DNA from: Brevibacterium sp. XM4083 | Lineage (GTDB): Bacteria > Actinomycetota > Actinomycetes > Actinomycetales > Brevibacteriaceae | DNA: 64,000 nucleotides | NCBI RefSeq assembly: GCF_006489205.2 | Contig: NZ_VFYR02000004.1 | Location: 1-64,000, forward strand | Direction of reading: 5' to 3' | In this document: positions 1 to 8,521 of the stretch, piece by piece | How positions within the stretch are numbered: position 1 is the stretch's first letter | Layout: every line of letters starts with the position of its first letter | Program-made: the position numbers and the translations under genes | The notes under the pieces: generated by a model | What the model saw: the letters and a program-made list of their open reading frames with translations, nothing else | Told to the model about the DNA's origin: nothing | Databases searched by the model: none

Positions 1-208
1 CACCACAACCCAGGCAATGGGTCATGGTGTGGTTGTCTTACCAGAAAAAATTTTCTGGCATCACATTGTTCAAACAAACACGCTATTGGATTCTCAAACC
101 ACAAACACACACCCAACCATCACACGAACCATCATCCGCGTGATCAACCGGGGGCATCCACAGGATTTGTACTCTTCGCCTTGCGGCCCGCCGTACCAGC
201 GGATCTCT
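1..208 (-). promoter_or_regulatory. Probable leader of an rRNA operon (genes lie beyond the left edge)
   Basis: No convincing protein gene lies here. Read on the minus strand, the segment contains TTTGAGAATCCAATAGCGTG (about 105-86). This resembles the TTTGAGAACTCAATAG-type element found ahead of 16S or 23S rRNA in many Actinobacteria. It is followed by AT-rich sequence and a perfect CCAGAAAA/TTTTCTGG palindrome (41-58), and ACAACC (5-10) can pair with GGTTGT (31-36). These fit a transcribed rRNA leader with processing stems. The rRNA itself would start left of base 1 and cannot be seen, so the call rests on resemblance alone. Confidence 0.4.
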
Positions 209-237
209 ACTCTACAGTGTCTCTTCGATGTCCGCAA
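209..237 (-). promoter_or_regulatory. Candidate promoter reading leftward into the rRNA-like leader
   Basis: On the minus strand there is a -35-like TTGCGG (237-232), a 17-nt spacer, and a TAGAGT -10 (214-209) in the context CTGTAGAGTAGAGA. A second TAGAGT with an upstream TTGTGG lies at 348-319. The same GTAGAGTA core is seen upstream of infA (29083-29078). Tandem promoters would suit an rRNA operon, but no start site can be proven from sequence. Confidence 0.35.
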
Positions 238-318
238 CCCGGAGTTCACCTCCGCGTCACCTGGATCGAAATCCATCTGAAGCGTTCGCTGTGGCCCATC
301 GGGCCGGCAGCTCGATTT

Positions 319-348
319 ACTCTACACCACCCGGATCGGCACCCACAA
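319..348 (-). promoter_or_regulatory. Second candidate promoter upstream of the rRNA-like leader
   Basis: Minus strand: -35-like TTGTGG (348-343), an 18-nt spacer, and -10 TAGAGT (324-319). It lies about 110 bp upstream of the similar element at 237-209. Nothing else recognisable is present between 238 and 423. Confidence 0.28.
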
Positions 349-423
349 GGGGCAGAACGCCCTTCGGAGGGTGATCTCGCTCACCGCGTCGCCCAGCGCG
401 CGAACACCAGCAGCCCAACGCCC

Positions 424-1116
424 TCAGGCAACAGGTTCGATGAGTGCCGGAGAGTCGTTGCGGACGTTGCCGACGGCCTTGCCGACCCGATGCCTGGTCA
501 CGCTGGCGGGATCAACCTGGGCGAGCGTGGCCGCCAGCAGGTCGGGGACCTCGCCGCTCGGCAGCGCCGGATTCATCCAATCGTCGATGTGCTCACGGCC
601 GAGGAACACCGGCATCCTGTCGTGGACGTCACTGAGATGACCGGCCGACGCCATCGTGAGGATCGACGTCGACACGAGCCAGGTGTCGTCGGGCTGCTTC
701 CAGAACTCGAAGAGCCCCGCCATGAAGAGCGGGCCCGGACCGGCCGCCGACATCATCCACGGCTGCTTGCCGTCCTCGGTGACCTCCCACTCGTAGTAGC
801 CCGGGATGGGAAGGGCGCACCGCCGGCGTTTGATCGCCTGCCGGAACATCGGCTTCTCGAGCACCGTCTCCGAACGCGCATTGAAGGCCTTGAACCCGAT
901 CGCCCGGTCCTTCGCCCAACTGGGCACGAGTCCCCACGATGCCGCTTCGAGACGGCGAGTGAGCTGTCCTTCGTCGTCGAGGCGCTCGACGACGATGGGG
1001 ATGTCGGCACCCGGGGGAACGTTGTACCGCGGGGTGTAGTCGTAGGAGACGACGTCGAGGCGGAGCTCGTCGGCGAGGTCCGCCGGGTCAGATGACAGGT
1101 TGAGTCGACCGCACAT
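424..1116 (-). CDS. SOS response-associated peptidase (SRAP/HMCES/YedK family)
   Basis: This 230-residue protein matches the single-domain SRAP family. The family forms a thiazolidine DNA-protein crosslink with abasic sites in single-stranded DNA and so shields them from strand cleavage. The key residues are all present. Cys2 follows the initiator Met (MCGRLNL), which must be removed to free the catalytic cysteine. Asn79 sits in FNARSET, Glu109 in GYYEW and His165 in HDRMPV. Length and motif order are normal for the family, so it should be active. The ATG start is fixed by the Cys2 requirement, and AGAGG lies about 8 nt upstream. It is transcribed away from the marR gene, and the two share a 34-bp gap. 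Confidence 0.93.
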   Translation of the reverse strand: MCGRLNLSSDPADLADELRLDVVSYDYTPRYNVPPGADIPIVVERLDDEGQLTRRLEAASWGLVPSWAKDRAIGFKAFNARSETVLEKPMFRQAIKRRRCALPIPGYYEWEVTEDGKQPWMMSAAGPGPLFMAGLFEFWKQPDDTWLVSTSILTMASAGHLSDVHDRMPVFLGREHIDDWMNPALPSGEVPDLLAATLAQVDPASVTRHRVGKAVGNVRNDSPALIEPVA

Positions 1117-1137
1117 GCGCCAATCCTCTCACTTCAC

Positions 1138-1150
1138 TACACTGTCGACA
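1138..1150 (+). promoter_or_regulatory. -10 box of a leaderless marR transcript
   Basis: TACACT (1138-1143) lies 7 nt before the ATG at 1151 and no Shine-Dalgarno sequence is present. Transcription would start at or next to the A of the start codon. The element sits inside the short gap shared with the divergent SRAP gene. Confidence 0.5.
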
Positions 1151-1666
1151 ATGGCGCCGGAGAAGAGCACAGCGGTACGGTTCGATCCCATCGAGGAGTC
1201 ACGGAAGCAGTGGCTCGCACACGGCTGGGATGAGGCCGCCGACGGCATGAACACCGTCATCTCCGTGATGCGCGTCCACCAGCTCTTCCTCGCGATGGTC
1301 GACGCCGCGCTCAAGCCCTTCTCCCTGACGTTCTCGCGCTACGAGGTGCTCACTCTGCTCTCGTTCACGAAGTCCGGCACCCTGCCGATGTCGAAGATCT
1401 CCGCCCGCCTCCAGGTCCACGCGACGTCGACGACGAACTCCGTCGATCGCCTCGAGAAAGCCGGCCTCGTCCGTCGTCGCAGCCATCCCGACGACCGCCG
1501 GACCACACTCGTCGACCTCACCGAGGCCGGTCGCGAGCTCGCCGCCCGCGCCACCTCGGCGCTCAATGACGAGGTCTTCACGTCCCCGGCCGTCTCCGGC
1601 ACCGGCGGAAGCGCGCTCCTCCCCCACCTCGAGGCGCTGCGGGTGCGCCTCGAGGACCCCTCCTGA
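1151..1666 (+). CDS. MarR family transcriptional regulator
   Basis: This 171-residue winged-helix regulator has a helical dimerisation region (about 25-60), a recognition-helix segment around LQVHATSTTNSVDRLEKAGL, and a wing with the MarR-typical arginine/aspartate run SHPDDRRTTLVDLTEAG. The family binds palindromic operators and usually responds to small aromatic or acyl ligands. I chose ATG 1151 because TACACT lies 7 nt upstream; an upstream in-frame start at 1100 would overlap the divergent SRAP gene. The protein has a slightly long N-terminus for a MarR. It sits just ahead of the branched-chain acyl-CoA operon, so it is one candidate for the regulator acting at the 1798-1819 palindrome; this is inference. 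Confidence 0.9.
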   Translation: MAPEKSTAVRFDPIEESRKQWLAHGWDEAADGMNTVISVMRVHQLFLAMVDAALKPFSLTFSRYEVLTLLSFTKSGTLPMSKISARLQVHATSTTNSVDRLEKAGLVRRRSHPDDRRTTLVDLTEAGRELAARATSALNDEVFTSPAVSGTGGSALLPHLEALRVRLEDPS

Positions 1667-1797
1667 CGCGACCGCCGGGCCCCTGAGTCCACCGGGCTCC
1701 ATGACCCTCCGGGACTCCCCCACCGCTCTCCCGGGACCCCCTGCCGCAATTCCGGGACTCCGCCGGCTCACCATCACGGGAGAGCAGCCTCGGTGCA

Positions 1798-1832
1798 TTT
1801 AGTTGGACGTCCTAGTAAATTCTCCGTATCCT
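1798..1832 (+). promoter_or_regulatory. Promoter and palindromic operator of the valine-degradation operon
   Basis: A 22-bp near-palindrome runs from 1798 to 1819 (core TTGGACGTCC, flanked by TTTAG and TAGTAAA). It differs from perfect symmetry at only two pairs of positions. The -35-like TTGGAC (1803-1808) lies inside it and a -10-like TATCCT (1827-1832) follows after 18 nt. A repressor bound here would cover the -35 region. The acyl-CoA dehydrogenase start is 86 bp downstream of the -10. The regulator is not identified by the sequence; the adjacent MarR or a distant TetR/MerR-type protein are possible. Confidence 0.55.
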
Positions 1833-1917
1833 GATGACAATGCCGTGCCCGTGATCGCGGTCACGCCGCCCACCTCGCTCGAGCGCACCAGCGCCCACCC
1901 GTCATCCTGGAGGAACC

Positions 1918-3084
1918 ATGTCCCGCAGCACTGTGACTGCCCTGCCGTTCGGCCTCACCGAGGAGCAGCAGACGATCTCTGCCATGGTCCGCGACTTCGC
2001 CGACACGGAGATCGCGCCCTACGCCCTCGACTGGGACGCCGACCATCATTTCCCCGTCGACGTCATCAGGAAGTCGGCAGAACTCGGCATGGGCGGCATC
2101 TACGTCCGTGAGGAGTCCGGGGGCACCGGGATGGGCCGGATGGATGCGGCCCTGATCTTCGAGGCGATGTCGACCGGCTGCCCGTCGGTGGCCGCCTACA
2201 TCTCGATCCACAACATGGTCGCGTGGATGATCGACAAGTACGGCAACGAGGAGCAGAAGGAGAAGTACCTCCTGCCGCTCGTCTCGATGGAGCACCTAGG
2301 CAGCTACTGCCTCACCGAACCCAACGCCGGATCCGATGCCGGCGCCCTGCGCACCTCGGCGCGCGAGGACGGAGACCACTTCGTCCTCAACGGCGTCAAG
2401 CAGTTCATCTCCGGAGCCGGGTCGACCGACACCTACCTCGTCATGGCCCGCACCGGCCAGGACGGCGCCCGCGGGATCTCCGCGTTCATCCTCGAGAAGG
2501 GGATGGAGGGCCTGAGCTTCGGCGCCAACGAGCAGAAGATGGGCTGGCGCGCCCAGCCGACCCGCCAGGTCATCATGGAGAACGTCCGGGTGCCGAAGGA
2601 GAACATGCTCGGCGACCTCGGCCAGGGCTTCAAGATCGCGATGTCCGGACTCGACGGCGGCCGCCTCAACATCGGGGCATGCTCGCTCGGCGGTGGGCAG
2701 TCCGCCCTCGAGAAGGCCATCGACTACATGGGCGAGCGCCAGGCTTTCGGCACCGAGCTCACCGGCTTCCAGGCGCTGCGCTTCGAGGTCGCGGAGATGC
2801 AGACGAAGCTCGAGGCCGCGCGCGCCCTCCTGTGGCGGGCCGCGAACGCCTACGACGCGGGCGACCCGAACACGTCCCTGCTCTCGGCGATGGCGAAGCT
2901 CACCGCCACCGACACCGGCTTCGACGTCGCCAACCGGGCCCTCCAGCTCCACGGCGGCTACGGGTATCTGACAGAGTATGGGATTGAGAAGCTGGTTCGT
3001 GACCTGCGCGTCCACCAGATTCTGGAAGGCACCAACGAAATCATGCGCGTGATCATCTCGCGCAAGAGCACAGGAGTGGGCTGA
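1918..3084 (+). CDS. Acyl-CoA dehydrogenase, isobutyryl-CoA dehydrogenase-like
   Basis: This is a 388-residue FAD flavoenzyme with full acyl-CoA dehydrogenase architecture: an N-terminal helical domain, a middle beta domain (CLTEPNAGSDAG about 135-146, FISGAGSTD) and a C-terminal helical domain. The catalytic base is Glu370 in LEGTNEIMR. The motif SGLDGGRLNIGACSLGGGQ resembles ACAD8-type isobutyryl-CoA dehydrogenases, which convert isobutyryl-CoA to methacrylyl-CoA in valine breakdown. The next two genes encode the hydrolase and hydratase of the same pathway, which supports this substrate. The ATG is preceded by GGAGGAA. It begins the operon and stops 1 nt before the next ATG. Short/branched-chain specificity other than isobutyryl cannot be excluded. 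Confidence 0.9.
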   Translation: MSRSTVTALPFGLTEEQQTISAMVRDFADTEIAPYALDWDADHHFPVDVIRKSAELGMGGIYVREESGGTGMGRMDAALIFEAMSTGCPSVAAYISIHNMVAWMIDKYGNEEQKEKYLLPLVSMEHLGSYCLTEPNAGSDAGALRTSAREDGDHFVLNGVKQFISGAGSTDTYLVMARTGQDGARGISAFILEKGMEGLSFGANEQKMGWRAQPTRQVIMENVRVPKENMLGDLGQGFKIAMSGLDGGRLNIGACSLGGGQSALEKAIDYMGERQAFGTELTGFQALRFEVAEMQTKLEAARALLWRAANAYDAGDPNTSLLSAMAKLTATDTGFDVANRALQLHGGYGYLTEYGIEKLVRDLRVHQILEGTNEIMRVIISRKSTGVG

Positions 3085-3085
3085 T

Positions 3086-4126
3086 ATGACGACAGAGAAT
3101 CCGAGCATCATCGCCACAGCGTCCGGCGGCCTCGGACGGATCGAACTCAACCGACCGAAGCTGATCAACGCGCTCAGCCTCGACATGGTCGCCGGCATCG
3201 ATGACGCCCTCCGCAGCTGGTACGACGACGACTCCGTGACCACCGTGCTCGTCACCGGCCGCGGCGAGCGCGGTCTGTGCGCCGGCGGGGACATCAAAGC
3301 CGTCTACACCGACATCGTCGAGGGCACGGGCGAGAACGCGAAGTTCTGGAACCGCGAGTACCGGATGAACGCCGCGATCGCCGAGTACCCGAAGCCCTAC
3401 GTCGTCATCATGAACGGCATCACGATGGGCGGCGGCGTCGGGATTTCCGGGCACGGCTCCGAGCGCATCGTCACGGATTCCACGAAGGTCGGGATGCCCG
3501 AGACCGGCATCGGCCTCTTCCCCGACGTCGGCGGCACCTATCTGCTCGCGCGCGCTCCCGGTGAGCTCGGCACGCACCTGGCGCTGACCGGCACCGCGGT
3601 GGGCCCGGGCGCGGCGCTGGCCCTCGACCTCGCCGATCACTACGTCCCCGAAGCCGACCTCCCCACCCTCATCGCCGACCTCGAAGCCGGGGAGGACGTC
3701 GAGACCGTCGTCTCCCGCTATGCCGCGCAGGCCCCGGCCGATGACCTCGCCGAGGCGGCCGCCTGGATCGACGAGTGCTACACCGGCGATGACATCGAGG
3801 AGATCCTCGCCCGCCTCGAGGCCCATCCGAACCCCGAGGCGAACGCGGCTGCCGCCCTCATCCGGACGAAGGCCCCCACCTCGGTGAAGGTGACCCTGGC
3901 CGCCCTGCGGCGGGCCGCGGACATGACACTCGCCGAGGTGCTCGAACAGGACTACCGCATCGCCGTCGAGATGACGCGCCGACCCGATCTGCGCGAGGGC
4001 ATCCGCGCGCAGGTCATCGACAAGGACCGCAGCCCCCAGTGGTCGCCGGCCTCCCTCAGCGAGGTCGACGACGCCACCGTGACCGCCATCCTCACCACCG
4101 AGCAGACAGACAAGGTGTTCTCATGA
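3086..4126 (+). CDS. 3-hydroxyisobutyryl-CoA hydrolase (crotonase superfamily)
   Basis: This 346-residue crotonase-fold protein has the long C-terminal region and signature of HIBCH enzymes: [12 protein letters not shown], then [12 protein letters not shown], then [18 protein letters not shown]. These residues form the CoA-binding oxyanion hole and the active-site loop. The enzyme removes CoA from 3-hydroxyisobutyryl-CoA, the fourth step of valine catabolism. It starts immediately after the acyl-CoA dehydrogenase and its stop overlaps the next start as ATGA (4123-4126), so the three genes should be translationally coupled. The downstream 3-hydroxyisobutyrate dehydrogenase (mmsB) and semialdehyde dehydrogenase (mmsA) are not in this window. 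Confidence 0.92.
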   Translation: MTTENPSIIATASGGLGRIELNRPKLINALSLDMVAGIDDALRSWYDDDSVTTVLVTGRGERGLCAGGDIKAVYTDIVEGTGENAKFWNREYRMNAAIAEYPKPYVVIMNGITMGGGVGISGHGSERIVTDSTKVGMPETGIGLFPDVGGTYLLARAPGELGTHLALTGTAVGPGAALALDLADHYVPEADLPTLIADLEAGEDVETVVSRYAAQAPADDLAEAAAWIDECYTGDDIEEILARLEAHPNPEANAAAALIRTKAPTSVKVTLAALRRAADMTLAEVLEQDYRIAVEMTRRPDLREGIRAQVIDKDRSPQWSPASLSEVDDATVTAILTTEQTDKVFS

Positions 4127-4899
4127 GCGACTACGCAACCATCCTCACCTCCGTCGACGACGGAGTCGCCACGATCACGATCAACCGGCCCAAGGCGCTC
4201 AACGCGCTCAACCTCCAGGTCCTCACCGACATCACCGATGCGGCGACCGCGTTCGACGCCGATGACGCGGTGCGCGCGATCATCATCACCGGCAGCGAGA
4301 AGGCGTTCGCGGCCGGCGCGGACATCAAGGAGATGTCGGAACTCGACTTCGCCACCGCCTACCGGGCCGACTGGTTCTCCGGCTGGGAGCGCCTGACGAA
4401 CGTCCGCAAGCCGATCATCACCGCCGTCAGCGGCTACGCCCTCGGCGGAGGCTGCGAGGTCGCGATGATGGGCGACATCCTCATCGCCGCGACGACGGCG
4501 AAGTTCGGTCAGCCCGAGATCAACCTCGGTGTGCTCCCCGGCATGGGCGGGTCCCAGCGTCTGACCCGGGCCGTCGGCAAGGCGAAGGCGATGGACATGT
4601 GCCTGACCGGGCGGATGATGGACGCCGAGGAGGCTGAGCGCTCGGGCCTCGTCGCCCGCGTCGTCGCCCCCGAGGAGCTCCTGTCGACGGCGAACGAGAT
4701 CGCCCGCACGATCGCCGGGAAGTCCCTCATCGCCTCGGCGATGGTCAAGGAGGCGATCAACGTCGCATTCGACACGACGCTCGAGCAGGGCCTGCGCTAC
4801 GAACGCCGCCTCTTCCACTCGGTGCTCGCGACGAACGACCAGACCGAGGGCATGGCCGCCTTCGTCGAGAAGCGGGATCCGCACTTCACCGACTCCTGA
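4123..4899 (+). CDS. Enoyl-CoA hydratase
   Basis: This is a 258-residue crotonase. Both catalytic glutamates of true hydratases are present: Glu112 in [11 protein letters not shown] and Glu132 in [12 protein letters not shown]. The oxyanion-hole glycines are also there (AAGADIKEM and ALGGGC). It should add water across 2-enoyl-CoA, here probably methacrylyl-CoA. ATG 4123 overlaps the previous stop by 4 nt. An earlier in-frame start at 4039 lies inside the hydrolase gene and has no ribosome-binding site, so it was rejected. It is the last gene of the operon and is followed by a strong hairpin at 4917-4952. Confidence 0.93.
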   Translation: MSDYATILTSVDDGVATITINRPKALNALNLQVLTDITDAATAFDADDAVRAIIITGSEKAFAAGADIKEMSELDFATAYRADWFSGWERLTNVRKPIITAVSGYALGGGCEVAMMGDILIAATTAKFGQPEINLGVLPGMGGSQRLTRAVGKAKAMDMCLTGRMMDAEEAERSGLVARVVAPEELLSTANEIARTIAGKSLIASAMVKEAINVAFDTTLEQGLRYERRLFHSVLATNDQTEGMAAFVEKRDPHFTDS

Positions 4900-4916
4900 C
4901 GGACGCCGATCGCGAG

Positions 4917-4957
4917 GCGGGGGCGCAGCCGAATCATCGGCCGCGCCCCCGCTTTCT
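4917..4957 (+). terminator. Rho-independent-like terminator after the valine operon
   Basis: A perfect 10-bp stem, GCGGGGGCGC (4917-4926) with GCGCCCCCGC (4943-4952), encloses a 16-nt loop. It is followed by TTTCTGCT, a weak U-rich tail. Confidence 0.75.
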
Positions 4958-4980
4958 GCTCCCTGCGCACCGGTTTTTAA

Positions 4981-4999
4981 CACTCGTTCAGTTAGAGTG
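4981..4999 (+). promoter_or_regulatory. Promoter/operator-like element before the nitronate monooxygenase gene
   Basis: CACTCGTTCAGTTAGAGTG has perfect CACTC/GAGTG arms and contains TAGAGT (4993-4998), a plausible -10. It lies 29 bp before the GTG start. An AT-rich TTTTTAA just upstream may be part of the promoter. TetR-type repressors often use operators of this shape, but no regulator gene is adjacent. Confidence 0.35.
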
Positions 5000-5027
5000 G
5001 TGCTGTTCGCTCATCCAAGGAGGCATC

Positions 5028-6032
5028 GTGAACCCCATTGACTCTCTCGACCTGAGGCTGCGCCTCCCGGTCTTCGGCTCCCCGATGTTCATCGCATCGG
5101 GCCCCGAACTCGTCACCGCCCAGTGCCAGGCCGGCATCGTCGGGGCGTTCCCCACCCTCAACGCGCGGCCGGCATCGCTGCTGGCCGACTGGTTCGACGA
5201 GATCACCGAGTCGAACGCGAACTACACCGCAGCCCACCCGGAGTCCCCCGCCGCCCCGTTCGCGGCCAACCTCATCGTCCACCGGTCGAACAATCGCCTC
5301 GAGGCCGACCTCGCCGAGGTGGTCAGGCACAAGGTGCCCATCGTCATCACCTCGCTCGGTGCCAGGGAAGAGGTCAATGAGGCCGTCCACTCGTACGGCG
5401 GCGTCGTCCTCCACGACATCATCAACAACCGCTTCGCCCACAAGGCCGTCGAGAAGGGTGCCGACGGCGTCATCGCCGTGGCCGCCGGGGCCGGCGGGCA
5501 CGCGGGCGCGCTCTCTCCGTTCGCTCTCGTCCAGGAGATCCGCAGCTGGTTCGACGGGCCGCTGCTGCTCTCCGGGGCGATCGCCCACGGCCGGTCAATC
5601 CTCGCGGCGCTGGCCGCCGGCGCGGACTACGCCTACATCGGCTCGGCGTTCCTCTCGACCCCCGAGGCCAACGTCGTCGACGCGTACCGGCAGATGATCG
5701 TCGAGTCCGCCGCCGACGACGTCGTCTACTCGAACTACTTCACCGGGGTCAAGGGCAACTACCTGCGCGGCTCGATCGTCGCCGCCGGCTTCGACCCCGA
5801 CGACCTGCCCGAGGCCGACCCCTCGAAGATGGACTTCGGCACCGACCCGAACTCCGACGCGAAGGCGTGGAAGGACATCTGGGGGTCGGGCCAGGGCATC
5901 GGCGCGCTCGGGCTGCAGCGCACCACCGCCGAGCTCGTCGACCGCCTCGTCGCCGAGTTCCGTGACGCCGAGGACGAGCTGCGGACGCGACTGGCCCGCA
6001 CCGCTCCCGCTGCGGCCCCCGGCACCGTCTGA
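5028..6032 (+). CDS. Nitronate monooxygenase (2-nitropropane dioxygenase family)
   Basis: This 334-residue FMN-dependent TIM-barrel protein has an N-terminal LPVFGSPMFIASGPELV segment, a central ITSLGA strand, the glycine-rich AVAAGAGGHAG loop (about 150) and a phosphate-binding LLLSGAIAHG/AALAAGADYAYIGS region. All are typical of the NMO/NPD family. These enzymes oxidise alkyl nitronates such as propionate-3-nitronate with O2, and some members are enoyl reductase-like, so the exact substrate is inferred from the family. GTG 5028 is the start because AAGGAGG (5017-5023) lies at correct distance. The gene is monocistronic, between a terminator and a very long hairpin. Confidence 0.85.
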   Translation: MNPIDSLDLRLRLPVFGSPMFIASGPELVTAQCQAGIVGAFPTLNARPASLLADWFDEITESNANYTAAHPESPAAPFAANLIVHRSNNRLEADLAEVVRHKVPIVITSLGAREEVNEAVHSYGGVVLHDIINNRFAHKAVEKGADGVIAVAAGAGGHAGALSPFALVQEIRSWFDGPLLLSGAIAHGRSILAALAAGADYAYIGSAFLSTPEANVVDAYRQMIVESAADDVVYSNYFTGVKGNYLRGSIVAAGFDPDDLPEADPSKMDFGTDPNSDAKAWKDIWGSGQGIGALGLQRTTAELVDRLVAEFRDAEDELRTRLARTAPAAAPGTV

Positions 6033-6046
6033 GTCCGCGCCGTCGC

Positions 6047-6114
6047 CGAGACGGACACGTCGCGCCGAGACCGCCGCTCACAAGTGGCGGTCTCGGCGCG
6101 ACGTGTCCGTCTCG
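6047..6114. repeat. 29-bp perfect inverted repeat (extended 32-bp hairpin) between convergent genes
   Basis: The arms 6047-6075 and 6086-6114 are exact reverse complements. The ten bases between them can extend the stem by three more pairs (one G-U), leaving a 4-nt CACA loop. There is no T-run on either side. It lies between the stop codons of two convergent genes and could be a bidirectional terminator. Its length is far beyond what termination needs. Confidence 0.9.
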
Positions 6115-6155
6115 AGCCCTGCCCGTGACCCCGGTGGAGTCCCGGGGCACCGGAG

Positions 6156-7205
6156 TCAGATCGTTGAGATGATGCCGCGCTCGGTGAGCCGGGAGGCCAG
6201 GCCCGCGCCGTCGGGCGCGTAGATCCACGGCACGCCCTGACCGCGGCCGTGGCGCTTCGAGCGACCACCGGCCCACACGGCCTCACCGACGGTGAGCTGC
6301 CGGATCGCGACGGCGGCGACGTTGTTCGGGTGGTTCTCGACGAACTCGCCGTAGAGCTCCTCGTCGTTCTGCCCGTCATCGCCGATGAGCAGCCACTTCA
6401 TCCACGGGAAGTCCCGGGCCAGCCGCTCGAGGGTGTTGCGCTTGTGCTCCTTGCCCGAGCGGAAGACGCGGGTCGTCGTCGGCCCCCAGTCGGTGAGCAG
6501 CAGCGGCCCGATCGGGTAGAGGTTGCGGGAGAGGAACCGCTTGAGCGTGATCGCCGAGTTCCACGCTCCCGTCGAGAGGTAGATGATCGGGGTGTTCGGC
6601 CGCATGTACGTGATCCGGTCGTAGAGCACGGACATGCCCGCCACCGGCGAGCGCGCGTGCTCGCTGAGGACGAAGGTGTTCCACGCGGCGAGGAAGGGGC
6701 GCGGCAGCGAGGTCACCATGACCGTGTCGTCGATGTCGGAGATGATGCCGAACGTCGAATCCTCGCCGATGATGCGCACCGCGGCCGAGTCGACGAGCGA
6801 CCCGTCGGTCCACAGTTCGATCTCCGTCTCCCCCGGGGTGAAGTCGCCGGGGATGACGGTGTCGATGATCCCGCCCCGGTCCGAGGTGACCATGTGCTCC
6901 TCGTCGTTGATCCGCACCCACGCCGTGTCGTTGGGCAGCGGGACGCTGACGAACGAGCGCCAGCCGCGGACGCTGGCCTGCGCATCGGCCGAGGGGTGGC
7001 CGTCGGGGGTGAGCACGAGGCGGCCGAGGACCCGCACCCAGTCGGTGCCGCCGTACGTGTCGTAGGCGAGCACCGTCCGCTGGTAGCTGTGGTTGGTCGC
7101 CCGCGATTGGATCCATCCGTTGAAGCGGTCCTCGAGCCGGGCTGCGGTGTGCAGCATGTCCGGAGTCAGGTTGAGCGGTCCCTCTGCGGTCTTCTTCTTG
7201 GCCAC
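6156..7205 (-). CDS. App1-family (DUF2183) phosphatase domain protein
   Basis: This 349-residue protein carries the App1/DUF2183 domain, related to yeast phosphatidate phosphatase App1 of the HAD superfamily. The nucleophile motif is Asp157-Ile-Asp159-Asp160-Thr161 (SDIDDTV). Later HAD motifs are visible as STGAW (Ser/Thr) and LLIGDDGQNDEELY (the acidic metal site). An N-terminal beta-rich region of about 140 residues precedes it. The substrate in bacteria is unknown; a lipid phosphate is only a family analogy. GTG 7205 is preceded by GGAGGAG at 5 nt. A longer reading from 7292 would overlap trpS and was rejected. No signal peptide is evident. Confidence 0.8.
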   Translation of the reverse strand: MAKKKTAEGPLNLTPDMLHTAARLEDRFNGWIQSRATNHSYQRTVLAYDTYGGTDWVRVLGRLVLTPDGHPSADAQASVRGWRSFVSVPLPNDTAWVRINDEEHMVTSDRGGIIDTVIPGDFTPGETEIELWTDGSLVDSAAVRIIGEDSTFGIISDIDDTVMVTSLPRPFLAAWNTFVLSEHARSPVAGMSVLYDRITYMRPNTPIIYLSTGAWNSAITLKRFLSRNLYPIGPLLLTDWGPTTTRVFRSGKEHKRNTLERLARDFPWMKWLLIGDDGQNDEELYGEFVENHPNNVAAVAIRQLTVGEAVWAGGRSKRHGRGQGVPWIYAPDGAGLASRLTERGIISTI

Positions 7206-7269
7206 GGCGGCTCCTCCACGCGCTCGGCGGGTACGTTGGGATGGTCGTCGGGGTGTCCCGACGGCTGGT

Positions 7270-8268
7270 TCAGATGAAACCGACCTTGTCATAAACCTCG
7301 CGCAGTGTCACCTCGGCGATGGCGTTCGCCTTCTCCGCCCCGGCGTCGAGGATCCGCTGCAGCTGGGCACGGTCCTCAAGGAGCTCGAGCGTGCGCTCCC
7401 GCACCGGCGTCAGGGCCTCGACGGCCACCTCGGCGAGATCGACCTTGAGGTGACCGTACATCTTCCCCGCGTAGTCGGCGACGATGTCGTCGACGGGCCG
7501 GTTCGTCAGCGACGAGTAGATCGTCAGGAGATTCGAGACCCCGGGCTTGGCCGTCGGATCGAACCGGATCTCCGTCTCGTCGTCGGTGACGGCGGACTTG
7601 ATCTTCTTCGTCAGGGCCTTCGGCTCGTCGAGGAGGTCGATGCGGCCGAGCGGGCTCGGCAGGGACTTCGACATCTTCGCGTCCGGGTTCTGGAGGTCGT
7701 AGATCTTCGCGGTGGCCTTGAGGATCTGCGCCTCGGGCACGACGAAGGTCTCACCGAACCGGTGGTTGAACCGCTCGGCGAGGTTGCGGGTGAGTTCGAG
7801 GTGCTGGCGCTGGTCCTCCCCGACGGGCACCATCTGCGGGTTGTAGAGGAGGATGTCGGCGGCCATGAGGGCCGGATACGTCAGCAGCCCGAGGGACACG
7901 TGGCCCTGCTTCGCCGATTTGTCCTTGAACTGGGTCATCCGCGTCGCCTCGCCCATCGAGGTCGTGCACTCGAGCACCCAGCTCAGACGCGGGTGGGCGG
8001 GAACCTGCGACTGGACGAAGATCGTCGAGGCCTCCGGATCGATGCCGGCGGCGATGAACTGCGCGGCTGTGCGCAGGGTCCGCTCCCTGAGCTCGACGGG
8101 GTCCTGTTCGACGGTGATCGCGTGCATGTTGGCGATGAAGTAGAACGCGTCATGGGACTGCTGATGGGTGACGAACTGCTGCAGGGCCCCGATGTAGTTG
8201 CCGAGATGGAGGGAATCGGAGGTCGCTTGGATTCCGGACACGGTACGGGGCAGTGAAGTCGTCGTCAT
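7270..8268 (-). CDS. trpS: Tryptophanyl-tRNA synthetase
   Basis: This 332-residue class I synthetase charges tRNA-Trp. The HIGH-equivalent is HLGN at 21-24, within [14 protein letters not shown], and the KMSKS loop is present as [11 protein letters not shown]. Length matches bacterial TrpRS. ATG 8268 fits the family N-terminus ([18 protein letters not shown]); a 121-residue upstream extension in the same frame has no family counterpart. GGAG lies close upstream. It is transcribed divergently from cstA across 253 bp, and 64 bp separate its stop from the App1 gene start, so the two may be co-transcribed. Confidence 0.96.
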   Translation of the reverse strand: MTTTSLPRTVSGIQATSDSLHLGNYIGALQQFVTHQQSHDAFYFIANMHAITVEQDPVELRERTLRTAAQFIAAGIDPEASTIFVQSQVPAHPRLSWVLECTTSMGEATRMTQFKDKSAKQGHVSLGLLTYPALMAADILLYNPQMVPVGEDQRQHLELTRNLAERFNHRFGETFVVPEAQILKATAKIYDLQNPDAKMSKSLPSPLGRIDLLDEPKALTKKIKSAVTDDETEIRFDPTAKPGVSNLLTIYSSLTNRPVDDIVADYAGKMYGHLKVDLAEVAVEALTPVRERTLELLEDRAQLQRILDAGAEKANAIAEVTLREVYDKVGFI

Positions 8269-8342
8269 GGCTCCATTTTGCCACCTCGGCGCCCCGCCTC
8301 CCACGCCGCTGTCCGACACCGGCCGATGCCGGTGTCCACCGC

Positions 8343-8373
8343 GTGACTCGCAGCACACCGCGGCGAGTATGAT
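8343..8373 (+). promoter_or_regulatory. Candidate cstA promoter
   Basis: TATGAT (8368-8373) is a good -10, with GTGACT (8343-8348) as a weak -35 at 19 nt. The start of cstA is about 150 bp downstream. The transcript leader contains two CACATG copies (8385-8390 and 8407-8412) but no clear regulator site was recognised. Confidence 0.35.
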
Positions 8374-8521
8374 GTCACCCAGAACACATGATTCGCCAAG
8401 GCTCTTCACATGTTGAGGCTGGTGGGACGGGGTGCCGCACGACAAGGACCCCGACCGGCCGGCGCTGTCGCAGGGAGTGCCGGGCGGATCGTGGACGACC
8501 CAGCTCAATGAGGAGGACCGC

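Noticed and set aside
1667..1797. Degenerate CCGGGACTCC copies after marR (around 1709, 1730 and 1752)
   Set aside because: Only short, irregularly spaced, GC-rich similarities; not convincing as a repeat or as regulatory sites.
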